Positions 46,557 through 56,700 of a stretch of 64,000 nucleotides of DNA are shown here, in pieces. Positions within the stretch are counted from its first letter, which is position 1. Each line of letters begins with the position of its first letter. Source of the DNA: Peribacillus sp. Bi96 (GTDB lineage Bacteria > Bacillota > Bacilli > Bacillales > DSM-1321); NCBI RefSeq assembly GCF_918698115.1, contig NZ_CAKKLV010000003.1:186001-250000 (forward strand). The letters are read 5' to 3'. The translations under genes and the position numbers were made by a program. Under the pieces are notes generated by a model that saw only the letters and a list, made by a program, of their open reading frames with translations, searched no databases and was not told where the DNA came from.

Positions 46557-47855
46557 TTATAGACCAGTCAGGCTTTTAGATTCAGTCTTCACCCTATCAT
46601 TCACTACTTGCACACCATTTTTCCATACAGACTTAACGTGATTGACCCCAAATAAATATTGCAACTCCTGATAGTTTTCAACATTCCAAAGAACGACATC
46701 AGCTTGTTTTCCGACTTCAAGCGATCCGACCTTTTCTTGCCTGTTGATTGCACAAGCAGCATTGTATGTCGCCGCCGTAAGAGCTTCTGCAGGGGTAAGC
46801 CGCATCGAAATGCATGCCAGATTCATGACAAGCGGCATGGAAGTCGTCGGTGAAGATCCAGGATTGCAATCGGTCGAAATGGCAACAGCTACGCCTTCAT
46901 CAACCATTCGTCTTCCAGGGGCCGCTTCTTCTCGTAAATACAAGGCGGTGGCTGGAAGCAAGCAGGCAATGGTACCTGACTTCGCCATAGCAGTAATCCC
47001 CTCATCGGAAGCTTTTAACAAATGCTCAGCTGAAATGGCTCCTATCTTCGCAGCTAATTCAGCTCCACCGTATGGCTCAATTTCATCTGCATGAATTTTA
47101 GGAATCAAGCCGTATTTTTTTCCGGCCGTTAAAATCCGCTCCGATTGTTCAGGGGTAAATACCCCCTTTTCACAAAATACATCATTGAATTCAGCCAACT
47201 TCTCTTCAGACACGATTGGAAGCATATCATTTATCAGATGATCGACAAATTCATCCTCACGGCCTTTATAATCCTTAGGAACTGCATGGGCTCCCATAAA
47301 TGTAGGAACAAGGTCAATCGGATGCTCCTCCTGTAATTTCTTCATCACCCGTAACTGCTTCAATTCGGTTTCCAAGTTCATTCCGTAACCGCTTTTACCC
47401 TCTACTGTGGTCACACCATGAGCGAGAAACGAATCAAGGCGTCGGGTGGTTTGCTCCATCAATTCTTCTTCACTTGCTTCCCGGGTCATGCGGGTGGTAG
47501 CATGAATGCCCCCACCTGCGTTCATAATGTCCATATATGTTGCGCCTTCAAGACGCATTTCAAATTCACGTTCCCGGCTCCCGCCATATACAACATGCGT
47601 ATGTGGATCAACTAGCCCAGGTGTCACCAAATGGCCAGTTGCATCAAAGACTTCAGCTTCATGCATTCTATCTGCATAGAGTTCTTCCAATTCTTTGGTC
47701 GTACCGATCGCTTGGATCAAACCAGATTCCATCCATATGCTTCCATCTTCAATCAACCCAAGCTCCGACATTGCCTCTTTGGAACGAGGACCTTTCCTAT
47801 CAGAGGTAAGGGTAGCAAGTTGAGTGGCATGTTTTATCCAAATTGGTTTTGTCAT
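46557..47855 (-). CDS. hutI: Imidazolonepropionase
   Basis: Third enzyme of histidine degradation; it hydrolyses imidazolone-5-propionate to formimidoylglutamate in the cytosol. The 432 residues form an amidohydrolase barrel with a Zn/Fe site: [11 protein letters not shown] (HXH), [32 protein letters not shown] and [13 protein letters not shown]. The length is normal. Its start overlaps the hutU stop (ATGA), so the two are coupled. The product is the substrate of HutG, whose gene is 45 kb away. Confidence 0.96.
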   Translation of the reverse strand: MTKPIWIKHATQLATLTSDRKGPRSKEAMSELGLIEDGSIWMESGLIQAIGTTKELEELYADRMHEAEVFDATGHLVTPGLVDPHTHVVYGGSREREFEMRLEGATYMDIMNAGGGIHATTRMTREASEEELMEQTTRRLDSFLAHGVTTVEGKSGYGMNLETELKQLRVMKKLQEEHPIDLVPTFMGAHAVPKDYKGREDEFVDHLINDMLPIVSEEKLAEFNDVFCEKGVFTPEQSERILTAGKKYGLIPKIHADEIEPYGGAELAAKIGAISAEHLLKASDEGITAMAKSGTIACLLPATALYLREEAAPGRRMVDEGVAVAISTDCNPGSSPTTSMPLVMNLACISMRLTPAEALTAATYNAACAINRQEKVGSLEVGKQADVVLWNVENYQELQYLFGVNHVKSVWKNGVQVVNDRVKTESKSLTGL

Positions 47856-49528
47856 TGTTTATCAATTCCTTTATCAAGCATCGGGATATTAATTCCTCTT
47901 TCACGAGCTGTTTCCTCTGCCAGTTCATAACCTGCATCAACATGACGCACTACCCCCATCCCAGGGTCCGTTGTCAACACTCGCTCAATTCTTGCTCCTG
48001 CTTCTTTTGTGCCGTCTGCTACAATTACAACGCCTGCATGCATGGAGTAACCCATTCCTACGCCGCCGCCATGATGTACGGAAACCCAGGTTGCACCGCC
48101 CACTGCATTCACCATTGCATTTAGGATCGGCCAGTCAGCCACTACATCCGAACCATCCTTCATGGCTTCGGTTTCACGATTCGGCGAAGCAACAGAGCCT
48201 GAATCTAAATGGTCACGCCCAATCACTATCGGAGCCTTCAATTCACCGCTTGCAACCATATCATTGAGGATTTTACCAAAACGGGCGCGCTCCCCATAAC
48301 CAAGCCAACATATGCGGGAAGGCAGACCTTGGAACTGAATTTTTTCTTGAGCCATCCTGATCCAGTTACATAAATGTTCATTATCAGCGAATTCACGTAA
48401 AATCGCTTGGTCTGTTTTATAAATGTCTTCTGGATCACCAGATAAAGCCACCCAGCGGAATGGACCTTTACCTTCACAAAATTGTGGACGGATATAAGCT
48501 GGAACGAAGCCCGGGAAATCAAAAGCATTCTCTACCCCTTCATCTTTCGCAACTTGACGGATATTGTTACCATAATCAAACGTCACGGCACCTTTTTCCA
48601 TCATTTCAAGCATCGCTTTTACATGTTTGGCCATTGAAGCTTTAGAAAGTTTAATATACTCTTCTGGATTTGCATTCCGTAATTCTGCAGCCTCTTCCAT
48701 TGACAGGCCTGAAGGAGTATATCCATTTAGTGGATCATGGGCGGACGTCTGATCCGTCAAGACATCCGGAATAAAGTTCCTTGCGATCATTTCAGGAAGA
48801 AGATCAGAAGCATTCCCAATCAGACCAATGGATAATGCTTTCCCTTCATGTTTGGCTTCTGTTGCTAAACGAATAGCTTCATCCAAAGAATCCGTTTTCA
48901 CATCGGTATAGCGCGTCTCAATTCTCCTGTCAATTCTTGTCTCATCAACATCGATCCCGATACAGACACCACCGTTCATCGTAACTGCTAGCGGCTGTGC
49001 CCCTCCCATTCCGCCTAAACCTGCCGTTAATGTAATGGTGCCTTTTAACGAGTTATTGAAATGTTGTTTGGCAAGCTCGGCAAAGGTCTCGTATGTACCC
49101 TGTACGATTCCTTGAGAACCAATATATATCCAGCTACCAGCTGTCATCTGCCCATACATCATCAATCCCTTTTTATCAAGTTCATGGAATGTTTCCCAGT
49201 TCGCGTATGCAGGGACGATATTTGAATTTGCAAGCAGGACACGTGGTGCATCCGTATGTGTTTTAAAAATAGCAACCGGTTTCCCTGATTGGACCAATAA
49301 AGTTTCATCTTCTTCAAGCTCTTTTAGTGATTTGACGATTGCATCAAAGCATTCCCAGTTACGAGCTGCTTTCCCAATCCCTCCGTATACCACCAAATCT
49401 TCTGGACGTTCAGCGACTTCAGGATCCAAATTATTCATTAACATTCTAAGTACAGCTTCTTGTTGCCATCCTTTTGTATGCAATTCTGTTCCTGTATAAC
49501 GGATAACCTTGTTTGTAATCGTGTTCAT
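47852..49528 (-). CDS. hutU: Urocanate hydratase
   Basis: Second enzyme of histidine degradation; it adds water across urocanate to give imidazolone propionate using tightly bound NAD+. The 558 residues are of usual length, with [26 protein letters not shown] and the active-site [16 protein letters not shown] (Cys) and [16 protein letters not shown] motifs. The ribosome site is GGAGGC. It is first in a hutU-hutI operon. A dyad shared with the lyase-homologue operon lies 72 nt upstream. Confidence 0.97.
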   Translation of the reverse strand: MNTITNKVIRYTGTELHTKGWQQEAVLRMLMNNLDPEVAERPEDLVVYGGIGKAARNWECFDAIVKSLKELEEDETLLVQSGKPVAIFKTHTDAPRVLLANSNIVPAYANWETFHELDKKGLMMYGQMTAGSWIYIGSQGIVQGTYETFAELAKQHFNNSLKGTITLTAGLGGMGGAQPLAVTMNGGVCIGIDVDETRIDRRIETRYTDVKTDSLDEAIRLATEAKHEGKALSIGLIGNASDLLPEMIARNFIPDVLTDQTSAHDPLNGYTPSGLSMEEAAELRNANPEEYIKLSKASMAKHVKAMLEMMEKGAVTFDYGNNIRQVAKDEGVENAFDFPGFVPAYIRPQFCEGKGPFRWVALSGDPEDIYKTDQAILREFADNEHLCNWIRMAQEKIQFQGLPSRICWLGYGERARFGKILNDMVASGELKAPIVIGRDHLDSGSVASPNRETEAMKDGSDVVADWPILNAMVNAVGGATWVSVHHGGGVGMGYSMHAGVVIVADGTKEAGARIERVLTTDPGMGVVRHVDAGYELAEETARERGINIPMLDKGIDKQ

Positions 49529-49599
49529 TTTTGTTGCCTCCTTGTTTGTTATGTTGTTTTCTTATATTTTTATTGTATAGGAAAAATTCAGTTAATTTA

Positions 49600-49624
49600 T
49601 TATAATTTAATGATTATTTTATAA
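49600..49624. promoter_or_regulatory. Shared dyad upstream of hutU-hutI
   Basis: A 25-bp element, TTATAA at each end around TTAATGATTAT, centred about 84 nt before the hutU start. It is nearly the same as 43998-44022. The adjacent AraC-type regulator gene is an obvious candidate for the binding protein. Confidence 0.55.
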
Positions 49625-49734
49625 ATTATTTCAACATTTTACAGTTAACTTTAGTTTTTTATGAATTATATTATTTTTTTCAATTTAATGAAATATAATA
49701 ACGATTCAGCATAAACTGAACCGTCAAGTTGAAC

Positions 49735-49928
49735 TGCCCCGTAAATGTTAGACATCAAACTAACATTTACGGGGTGTTTTTTATGGCTAAATTTTACTGC
49801 CGAAGAGAAAATATTTATTACTACAACCACAAACGTATGAAGGAAAAATTAAAAGACCTGAGTCCGATAGAATACCGAACTCAGGTCTTAGAAGCTGCTT
49901 AAACTATATGTCTAACTTTATTGGGTCA
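49735..49928 (+). mobile_element. Internally deleted IS3-family (IS150-type) element
   Basis: A 194-bp remnant. The left end TGCCCCGTAAATGTTAGACA (49735-49754) and right end TGTCTAACTTTATTGGGTCA (49909-49928) are imperfect inverted repeats. Between them survives only the end of orf[20 protein letters not shown] then [12 protein letters not shown] and a stop (about 49805-49902). The left end also forms a 15-bp hairpin (49737-49774) followed by TGTTTTTT that may terminate transcription. It lies between hutU and its probable regulator. Confidence 0.8.
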
Positions 49929-49968
49929 GATCGACTCCATTATTATCGAGTTTGTCTACAGTTTTTTT

Positions 49969-51438
49969 TTATAATCCAGACCGATAAGCTGATGGAGTAC
50001 AGGCTTCAAGCAGTTTGAATTTGGCATTAAAATAGGTTTGATGTGAATAACCTGCTAATTGTGCGATTTCTTCCAATGATAAATCCGTTTCTTTTAATAG
50101 TCGTTTAGCCTCTCTAATTCGAACTTGATGCAGTGTTTGGCGAAATGACTCGCCGGATTCAGCTGCAAAACGTCGGCTGAGAGTGCTTTTATTAATCCGC
50201 AGAATATCAGCGCATGTCGATAAATTCCACTGGGCATCCCAATAGTTGGACTCAATCAGTTCCCTTGCTTTTTCACTAAGAGTGCGTGCTCCTTCTTGTA
50301 ATTGCTCATGATCCTGAAGAAGCAAATGAGTGGTAAACGAATGCAGCTCTTTAACGATATGATGAATGACTGGTTTATGCACGATTTGCTGAAAGACGTC
50401 ATAGTATATTGCTTCTAATGAAGCATTTTGCAGGTCGTATGATTTCATATGCCTTCGGATCTGCGCAAGTACGCTTGTAAGACGGATACGAACTATTTCC
50501 GGGTCAGGATATGGTTGTTGAAAAGTAAGGAATTCACGTTCGATCCAGTTCCTGATGGCTTTCGCATCACGCCTTTCGAGCATTTCTATCCAAAGTCTTT
50601 GTTCAAGAGGTGTGAGGAATGGATCCATCTCTTGATGGGACGTTTGTTGGCTTTCCGCTAAAATGATATCATAACCATCGAAAAAGATTTGCCTCGTAAA
50701 TTCACGAGTTTGCTGGTATATCCTTTTTAATGACTCACCTGAAGCTCCCACTTTGATAATGATGGCAAGAGGCTCATCCATTTTTTCTTTCCATTGAGCA
50801 AGGAACGCTTGGTATTCTTCTTTATATACCTCAACCTCCTTTGTTTCCTGGACGCATAAAATAAAATCCGATAAAGCGAATATTTGGTTTTTCCCAGTAA
50901 AAGAATATCGTTGCAGTTCATCATAAACCAAAGGAAGGGTCTTATTATCAGGTGTCAAAAATGCAACCATGGTTATCCGAATATCATGCCCCCGCTCGGT
51001 CAAGAAGAAATCGGGATAACCAATATCCAATGTATTCTCCTCACCTATTGTGTTTGTTGAGAGAAACCCCTGACCATTTCTCAATTGAAAACGTAATTGC
51101 TGAATATGTTTTACCAAATCCGCTGAAGAAAAAGGACGGAATAGCACATCTTCGGCACGAAAACGCAGGGCCCGATAAGCCGTTTGAAAGATTCGCTCAG
51201 ATGAAATGCCTAACCATCGGATTCCCCTCCGCTTTAACGAAGCACCCATCGCTTCACTTTCATTCGTCCATATATCCATATCCAAAATGACGAATTCCGG
51301 TTGCTGATTACTCATATCCTTTTCAAATTCCTCAATCGTTTTCCACAAGATCAGTCTGACTCCCGTAAGATGGGACTCCACTATCCAACGAATTCCTTGA
51401 GCTTCTATCTCATCTTTTGCCACCAAATGAATTTCCAC
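49969..51438 (-). CDS. AraC-family regulator with receiver-like N-terminus, probable hut regulator
   Basis: A protein of about 489 residues. The start GTG at 51438 behind GGGGTGA is preferred; other starts upstream lack ribosome sites. The first 120 residues resemble a response-regulator receiver (VILDMDIW with a candidate Asp, and a later FRPFSSADLVKHI), the middle is unassigned, and the last 100 form an AraC DNA-binding domain with two helix-turn-helix units (LSTCADILRINKSTLSRRF; LSLEEIAQLAGYSHQTYFN). No histidine kinase gene is nearby, so it may sense a ligand. It lies directly upstream of hutU on the same strand. Confidence 0.82.
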   Translation of the reverse strand: MEIHLVAKDEIEAQGIRWIVESHLTGVRLILWKTIEEFEKDMSNQQPEFVILDMDIWTNESEAMGASLKRRGIRWLGISSERIFQTAYRALRFRAEDVLFRPFSSADLVKHIQQLRFQLRNGQGFLSTNTIGEENTLDIGYPDFFLTERGHDIRITMVAFLTPDNKTLPLVYDELQRYSFTGKNQIFALSDFILCVQETKEVEVYKEEYQAFLAQWKEKMDEPLAIIIKVGASGESLKRIYQQTREFTRQIFFDGYDIILAESQQTSHQEMDPFLTPLEQRLWIEMLERRDAKAIRNWIEREFLTFQQPYPDPEIVRIRLTSVLAQIRRHMKSYDLQNASLEAIYYDVFQQIVHKPVIHHIVKELHSFTTHLLLQDHEQLQEGARTLSEKARELIESNYWDAQWNLSTCADILRINKSTLSRRFAAESGESFRQTLHQVRIREAKRLLKETDLSLEEIAQLAGYSHQTYFNAKFKLLEACTPSAYRSGL

Positions 51439-51660
51439 TTCATCACCCCATCTCTTGCTGCATTCCATTTTGAACAAATATTAGTACTGTCTTTCCTCCA
51501 TTTTATTCGAAAGCGAAAGCTTTGGACAAGTCATGGCGAGAAAATCCAGCGATAGGATTTACTATTTTGGCATGTTCAAACGGTATTTTTTCTAAATACG
51601 AAGCCCCTCGTTTAAAAACCATTCCATTTTTACATTATGTACGATATAACTATATGAAAA

Positions 51661-51716
51661 TATAAATAGAAACACCAGAGAAAAATTTATGCTTTCCAAT
51701 GATGTTTCTATTTATA
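51661..51716 (-). terminator. Inverted repeat after an MFS gene, possible terminator
   Basis: TATAAATAGAAACA (51661-51674) is exactly complementary to TGTTTCTATTTATA (51703-51716) with 28 nt between. On the minus strand TTTTCAT follows, 30 nt past the MFS stop. The loop is long for a terminator. The rest of 51439-51745 holds no gene. Confidence 0.45.
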
Positions 51717-51745
51717 GTCCTTATATGGCTCCATTTAAATTGATA

Positions 51746-53068
51746 TTATAATTGATTAATATGGGCTTCAACCTCATTGACGATGTTTTCATCTGAAGCA
51801 CTCGTTAATTTTAATGATAATAGAGTGATGACACCTATCACGAGTAATCCAGATAAAATAAACATACCTTGCGTAAAAGCAACAGTACCTAGTATCATCG
51901 GTCCTACAAAACCACCTAAAGCGGCAAATGAATTAACTAGAGCTATGCCAACAGGTGCCGTGGACTCAGTGAAGAAAAATGTCATATAGGCAAAAAAGCA
52001 TCCAGTAAACCCATATAACCCGAAAGATGTAATCGTTAACATTAGCACCATCATAAAGACACTATTTGAGAAGCCGCATCCGATAAACCCGATCACCGCT
52101 ATCATGAGGCAAACGAGTAAATGTGATTTGTGTGCATTCGTCCGATCTGAATTCCAGCCAACAAAAATAATCGCAGGTATACCAACTAACGAAGGTATCA
52201 TCGCTAACCAGCCTATTTCTAAATTGGATGTTGCATTTTCCGATAATGATTTTATGATGGTGGGCATCCAGAAAGACAATCCATAGATTGCTGTGTATCC
52301 TGCGAAATAAAATAGAGCCAGCTTCCAAATCTTCGAGTCCTTCAGCATATCAAGCTTGGAAACTTTATTTATTTTCGAGCTTACTTGTCTTTCAGCACTC
52401 AATTCAGTTTCCAGCCAATCGCTTTCTTCCTTTGTTAACCACTTTGCATTAGTTGGTCTATTAGTTAAATAAAAAACAACGACAACTCCAATCATAATCG
52501 CTGGAATTCCTTCCAAGATGAACATCCATCTCCACCCTGCCATATCGAACCAGGATATATTATCAAGAATCCAAGTCGAAACAGGAGCACCAATTAACCC
52601 ACCAACCGGTAATGCTAGAAGTAAGACGGCTGTTGCACGTCCTCTTTCACGGGCTCGAAACCAATAAGTTAAATACAAAATAATCCCGGGGAAAAATCCA
52701 GCTTCAGCGACCCCTAATAAAAAACGGAGAATATATAAATGCATCGTCGTTTGCGCAAAACCGGTTAATATAACCACGATTCCCCAAGAAATCATGATTC
52801 GGGCAATCCATATCCGGGCCCCTACTTTATGCATGATCATGTTGCTTGGAACTTCAAAAAAGAAATAACCTATAAAGAAAATACCAGAAAGCAGCCCAAA
52901 TACTTCAGCTGATAAGGCTAATTCTGCATTCATTTGTAAAGCTGCATAGCCCAAATTAACCCTGTCCAAGTAAGCGATAATATATAGAATCAAGATAAAT
53001 GGAAGAATGCGTTTCATCGTTTTACTGATCGTGCTCTTCTCTATTTCACCAATAGATCGATTCATCAT
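51746..53068 (-). CDS. MFS transporter, ACS type
   Basis: A 440-residue, 12-helix major facilitator. AYLDRVNLGYAALQMN, EVPSNMIMHKVGARIWIARIMISWG and RFLLGVAEAGFFPGIILYLTYWFRARERGRATA are typical of ACS carriers of the tartrate/phthalate type. The start is the first of two adjacent ATG codons after GGGAGG. It lies upstream of the AraC regulator on the same strand with 300 nt between. The substrate is an unknown organic anion. Confidence 0.87.
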   Translation of the reverse strand: MMNRSIGEIEKSTISKTMKRILPFILILYIIAYLDRVNLGYAALQMNAELALSAEVFGLLSGIFFIGYFFFEVPSNMIMHKVGARIWIARIMISWGIVVILTGFAQTTMHLYILRFLLGVAEAGFFPGIILYLTYWFRARERGRATAVLLLALPVGGLIGAPVSTWILDNISWFDMAGWRWMFILEGIPAIMIGVVVVFYLTNRPTNAKWLTKEESDWLETELSAERQVSSKINKVSKLDMLKDSKIWKLALFYFAGYTAIYGLSFWMPTIIKSLSENATSNLEIGWLAMIPSLVGIPAIIFVGWNSDRTNAHKSHLLVCLMIAVIGFIGCGFSNSVFMMVLMLTITSFGLYGFTGCFFAYMTFFFTESTAPVGIALVNSFAALGGFVGPMILGTVAFTQGMFILSGLLVIGVITLLSLKLTSASDENIVNEVEAHINQL

Positions 53069-53631
53069 TATTTCCTCCCTTTCAAGCAAGCTACTATTTA
53101 CTACATTAAACAAATACGCTTTCCTTTTCATTTCTTTTTTGCGATTCTTTACAACCTGGATTTCATAAAGTCATTTACTAAGTTTAATGGGACCATAAAA
53201 AAAGCTTAGAACCACCTCCCCTCCATTTGCATTTACTGTTCCACCAGCATTTTTATCAGTGTCGAAGATTAGGCAGCAAACGTCACAAACATTTTAAACG
53301 GCATCATATCATCAAGGCTTTGAAAAGGGATATACCTTTTCAAACATCCTATTAACCGATTAGATAGGAGCTTTAGAAAACAAACACCACGAACAGGTAA
53401 GTTTTTTGATTCATTCAGGCGTTCTTTGTGGAGAGAATAAGGAATTTTGTTTGGAAGCGTTTACAAATCTGCACATAGCGGTGGGGGCTAAGAAGGTGAT
53501 TGCAGCCAAATCGTTGTCTATAGTGATAATCTAGGTTAGATTAAATAGACCATTACCTTTCTAACTAGACTGTAGTCTGATAGTAAACCATACGTGAATA
53601 TTCTGTCAATTATTACCTGGAGGTTTTTTGT
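53069..53631. promoter_or_regulatory. Divergent intergenic region with a CcpA (cre)-like site
   Basis: TGGAAGCGTTTACA at 53452-53465 fits the catabolite-responsive element TGNAANCGNNNNCA. It is 167 nt before the TetR start and 384 nt before the MFS start. No gene is recognised here. Confidence 0.4.
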
Positions 53632-54237
53632 ATGATTGAACCTAGAAAAAAGCAACTTAGGGGAGAAAAAACTCGTGAAAAAATTTTAAAAATGTCTTTA
53701 AAGCTTTTTAGTGAAAAAGGTTATGATAAAGTTACAGTAGATGAAATCGTAAAAAAAAGCGGTACATCAAAGGGATCATTTTACCAACACTTTTCTGCGA
53801 AATCAGACATCTTCTTAATGAGGTTCAAAGAAGTTGATGATTATTATCAAAAAGTCTATCAATCGTTTCCAATTGATATGGCCGCTCTTGATAAATTATC
53901 TATTTTCATTCGTAAATTGATGTGTTTTCTAGAAGAAGAAATGGGCAAAGATTTAATGAAAGTCATATACAGTTCCGCATTGGATTCAAAAGAACATACA
54001 TACTTTATAAATTCAAATCGCTCACTATTTAAAATTATTCGTTTCTTAATTGAAGAAGCAAAAGAACAAAACGGGATTAGCACAGACCAATCCATTGATG
54101 AAATTTCAACACTTATCATACAAAGTCTGATGGGGATCATTTATCATTGGGGATTAAACAACTCCGAACGTACACTGGAATCATTATCCATGCCACTAAC
54201 CGAAACAATCATTAATGGCTTGAAAATGAAGACCTAA
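53632..54237 (+). CDS. TetR-family transcriptional regulator
   Basis: A 201-residue TetR protein: the N-terminal helix-turn-helix (about 12-58, LFSEKGYDKVTVDEIVKKSGTSKGSFYQHF) is standard, and the all-alpha C-terminal domain is the likely ligand pocket. It starts after GGAGG. It precedes an FAD-linked oxidase and half-size MFS pair on the same strand with 135 nt between, and probably represses them or itself. Confidence 0.9.
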   Translation: MIEPRKKQLRGEKTREKILKMSLKLFSEKGYDKVTVDEIVKKSGTSKGSFYQHFSAKSDIFLMRFKEVDDYYQKVYQSFPIDMAALDKLSIFIRKLMCFLEEEMGKDLMKVIYSSALDSKEHTYFINSNRSLFKIIRFLIEEAKEQNGISTDQSIDEISTLIIQSLMGIIYHWGLNNSERTLESLSMPLTETIINGLKMKT

Positions 54238-54372
54238 TACACTCCTACTTAAATGGAAAGTTCATTGAATGTTCGTCGAATCCCACTGAGCAGTGAGGGT
54301 GACTCCACTATTGTTTTTATTATTGAACTTGAGTGTCAGACAAATTAATAGAGGAGCCGAAAGCTATTTATC

Positions 54373-55803
54373 ATGAAACGATTTTTCATTGTCATCCTAT
54401 ATGCTCTATTATTCGGTTTATCACTACAGGCTTTTCATTTCAAACTTGACCACCCTATTGCAGAAGATATCAGCCGGCTGATGCCGGTTAAAATGAAAGC
54501 AATACAAGCAGAAGATAATGAGGAAGCAATCAAAAGAATCATTTTAGAAGCAAACGAAAACGATGATCCAATCTCCATCGGCGGAATGCAGCACAGCCAA
54601 GGTGGACAGACATTATATCCAAATGGAATCCTGCTCGATATGAAGCGTTACGATAAAGTCCTTGATTTAGATGTAAAAGGTAAACGCATCACCGTTCAAA
54701 GCGGGGCAACCTGGGCTGATTTGCAAGAATATATCAACCCCTATGGACTTGCATTGAAAGTGAGCCAATCTCAAAATATTTTTACAATAGGCGGTTCTTT
54801 GAGCGTGAATGTCCATGGCCGCGATATCCGGCACCATGCCTTGATAGAAACCGTGGAATCATTTAGATTGCTTAACGCGAAAGGGCAAGTCCTTACAGTT
54901 AGCCGCAAAGAAAATTCGGAGCTCTTCTCTTCGGTCATCGGCGGATATGGTTTATTTGGCGTAATACTTGATGTGACTCTCCAGCTTACCGATGACGAAC
55001 TTTATAAAATCAAAACTAAATCACTCCATTATGATGAATATACGTCGTATTTTAAAAAAGAGGTTTTGCAAAACGATGATGTTAAGATGCATCTAGCAAG
55101 AATATCCGTTGCTCCTGGCTCCTATTTAGACGAAATGTATGTAACGGATTATTATAGGGCAAATGACCAAGCACAATTATCAAACTATGATACTCTCAAA
55201 CGTGAAACGATCATAGCCGTGCCTAAATTTTTTCTTGGTCTATCGCGTTATAATGACTGGGGTAAAGAGAGGTTTTGGGAAACTCAAGAGACCTACACCG
55301 CCAATATAAATGGCAATTTGATATCCAGGAATAATGCGATGCGGTCGGACTCTGCCTTTATGGATTACAGCAATCCCTCTAAAACGGATGTCCTTCAAGA
55401 ATACTTCGTTCCGATCGATCAATTTGCTGATTATATCGATGATCTAAGAAAAACTTTATCTGACGAAAAGGATTTTAATTTATTAAACATTACCATTCGT
55501 TATGTGGAGCAAAATGATGAATCCATGATGTCTTATGCCAAGGAAGATATGTTCGCTCTTGTTATGCTCATCAATCAAGGAACTGATAATGAGAGTAAGG
55601 AAAATTCGGGCAGGGTCATCCGGAACATGATTGATGTGACGCTTAACCATAACGGCAGCTACTATTTGCCCTATTATGGTTATCCCACTAAGCGGCAATT
55701 ATATGAAGCCTATCCGCGTACTGAGGACTTCTTTCAATTAAAAAAGAAATATGATCCCGATAATCGCTTCATGAATCTTTTCTTTGAGGAGTATCATCCA
55801 TGA
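54373..55803 (+). CDS. FAD-linked oxidase of the aldonolactone/alditol oxidase type
   Basis: A 476-residue flavoprotein. Residues 5-20 form a membrane or signal helix. The PCMH-type FAD domain follows (about 40-210: DPISIGGMQHSQGGQTLYP, IQNIFTIGGSLSVNVHG-like glycine loop, SVIGGYGLFGVILDVTLQL), then a substrate domain ending YDPDNRFMN, usual for the L-gulonolactone/D-arabinono-lactone oxidase group. His74 in the GGMQHS loop is a possible covalent FAD site. It is translationally coupled to the small MFS gene by a 4-nt overlap. The substrate is unknown. Confidence 0.85.
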   Translation: MKRFFIVILYALLFGLSLQAFHFKLDHPIAEDISRLMPVKMKAIQAEDNEEAIKRIILEANENDDPISIGGMQHSQGGQTLYPNGILLDMKRYDKVLDLDVKGKRITVQSGATWADLQEYINPYGLALKVSQSQNIFTIGGSLSVNVHGRDIRHHALIETVESFRLLNAKGQVLTVSRKENSELFSSVIGGYGLFGVILDVTLQLTDDELYKIKTKSLHYDEYTSYFKKEVLQNDDVKMHLARISVAPGSYLDEMYVTDYYRANDQAQLSNYDTLKRETIIAVPKFFLGLSRYNDWGKERFWETQETYTANINGNLISRNNAMRSDSAFMDYSNPSKTDVLQEYFVPIDQFADYIDDLRKTLSDEKDFNLLNITIRYVEQNDESMMSYAKEDMFALVMLINQGTDNESKENSGRVIRNMIDVTLNHNGSYYLPYYGYPTKRQLYEAYPRTEDFFQLKKKYDPDNRFMNLFFEEYHP

Positions 55804-56357
55804 ATTATAAACGTTTCATTGTTTACCAAGGCACTGTAGGAATGGCTGCCAGCATGATTTTCCCATTTTATATTTTGCTAATTAAAAATGTAGGTACCAG
55901 CTATTCGCAATTTGGCTGGGCATATGGAATATTCTCACTTACAGCAGCACTAAGTTATCCTTTAATCGGTAAATTAACGGACAGAGCAGGCGACAAAGTT
56001 TTTCTCCTTATTTATTCATGGGGAATGGCTCTAATCCTTCTTGCTTTTCCTCTCGCATATGAAACCTGGCATGTCTATCTCTTGCAGATTGTAATGGGGA
56101 TTCTTGGCGCTATGCAAAAAAACACTGAAAAAACAGTTCTTGCAAGATATGTTATGAAAACGACGGCGGGAAAGGAAATTGGAAATTACCATGTTTGGAC
56201 ATCCATTGGTGCCGCAGCTGCCGTTATAGCAACCGGATATTTAGTGGACTTTTTAACGATTGGAAGCATTTTTTATCTTGCATCCTTCATGTTTGCCTGG
56301 AGTGGTTTTATTATGATGAAGATGGGGAAAACCACAACGCTTTCCCTCGAAGAATAA
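55800..56357 (+). CDS. Half-size MFS protein
   Basis: A 185-residue membrane protein with six hydrophobic segments, equal to one half of a major facilitator. YPLIGKLTDRAGDKVFLL is the loop 2-3 motif. It starts by a 4-nt overlap with the upstream oxidase gene and ends before a good terminator, so it looks like an intact small gene rather than a truncated one, although loss of a C-terminal half cannot be excluded. It would have to pair or dimerise to transport. Confidence 0.75.
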   Translation: MNYKRFIVYQGTVGMAASMIFPFYILLIKNVGTSYSQFGWAYGIFSLTAALSYPLIGKLTDRAGDKVFLLIYSWGMALILLAFPLAYETWHVYLLQIVMGILGAMQKNTEKTVLARYVMKTTAGKEIGNYHVWTSIGAAAAVIATGYLVDFLTIGSIFYLASFMFAWSGFIMMKMGKTTTLSLEE

Positions 56358-56383
56358 ATTAGACACCTTTTTCTTTTTTGCAA

Positions 56384-56421
56384 AGAAGCATCTGCTTTCA
56401 CCCAAAGCTGATGCTTCTTTT
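56384..56421 (+). terminator. Terminator of the oxidase-MFS pair
   Basis: GAAGCATC-GCTTT (from 56385) pairs with AAAGC-GATGCTTC (to 56417), and CTTTTAATA follows. Confidence 0.75.
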
Positions 56422-56470
56422 AATATAACAATCTTGTAGTCAAGATACACTAGAAAGAAAAAACAGCAAA

Positions 56471-56700
56471 CTAGTTGCCAGCTTCTTTTAAAAGTCCTTC
56501 AAATCCAGCCATACCATGTAATGCATCATCCTTTTCCATATCATCAAGGGCATTATCTATCTCCTATATTCTCTACAGGCAAGGTAATGACTTCCGCCGT
56601 TTTCTTTCGTTTCATTGGAAAGTAATATAAGGCAGCCGGTAAGAAAAGTCCTACAGCCCAAGCTAAATCTGGTCTCCCTTTGTTAGTTCTGCTTGTGTTG
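56471..56700 (-). pseudogene. C-terminal remnant of a membrane permease
   Basis: Read on the minus strand, RPDLAWAVGLFLPAALYYF then PMKRKKTAEVITLPVENIGD runs into a stop, and a shifted frame continues ALDDMEKDDALHGMAGFEGL to a stop at 56471. This resembles the end of a 12-helix permease, perhaps of the NCS1 nucleobase/allantoin type. The rest of the gene is missing. Confidence 0.45.

Noticed and set aside
46251-46579. Two overlapping plus-strand frames of 65 and 87 codons
   Set aside because: They lie opposite the decayed minus-strand fragment and lack ribosome sites.
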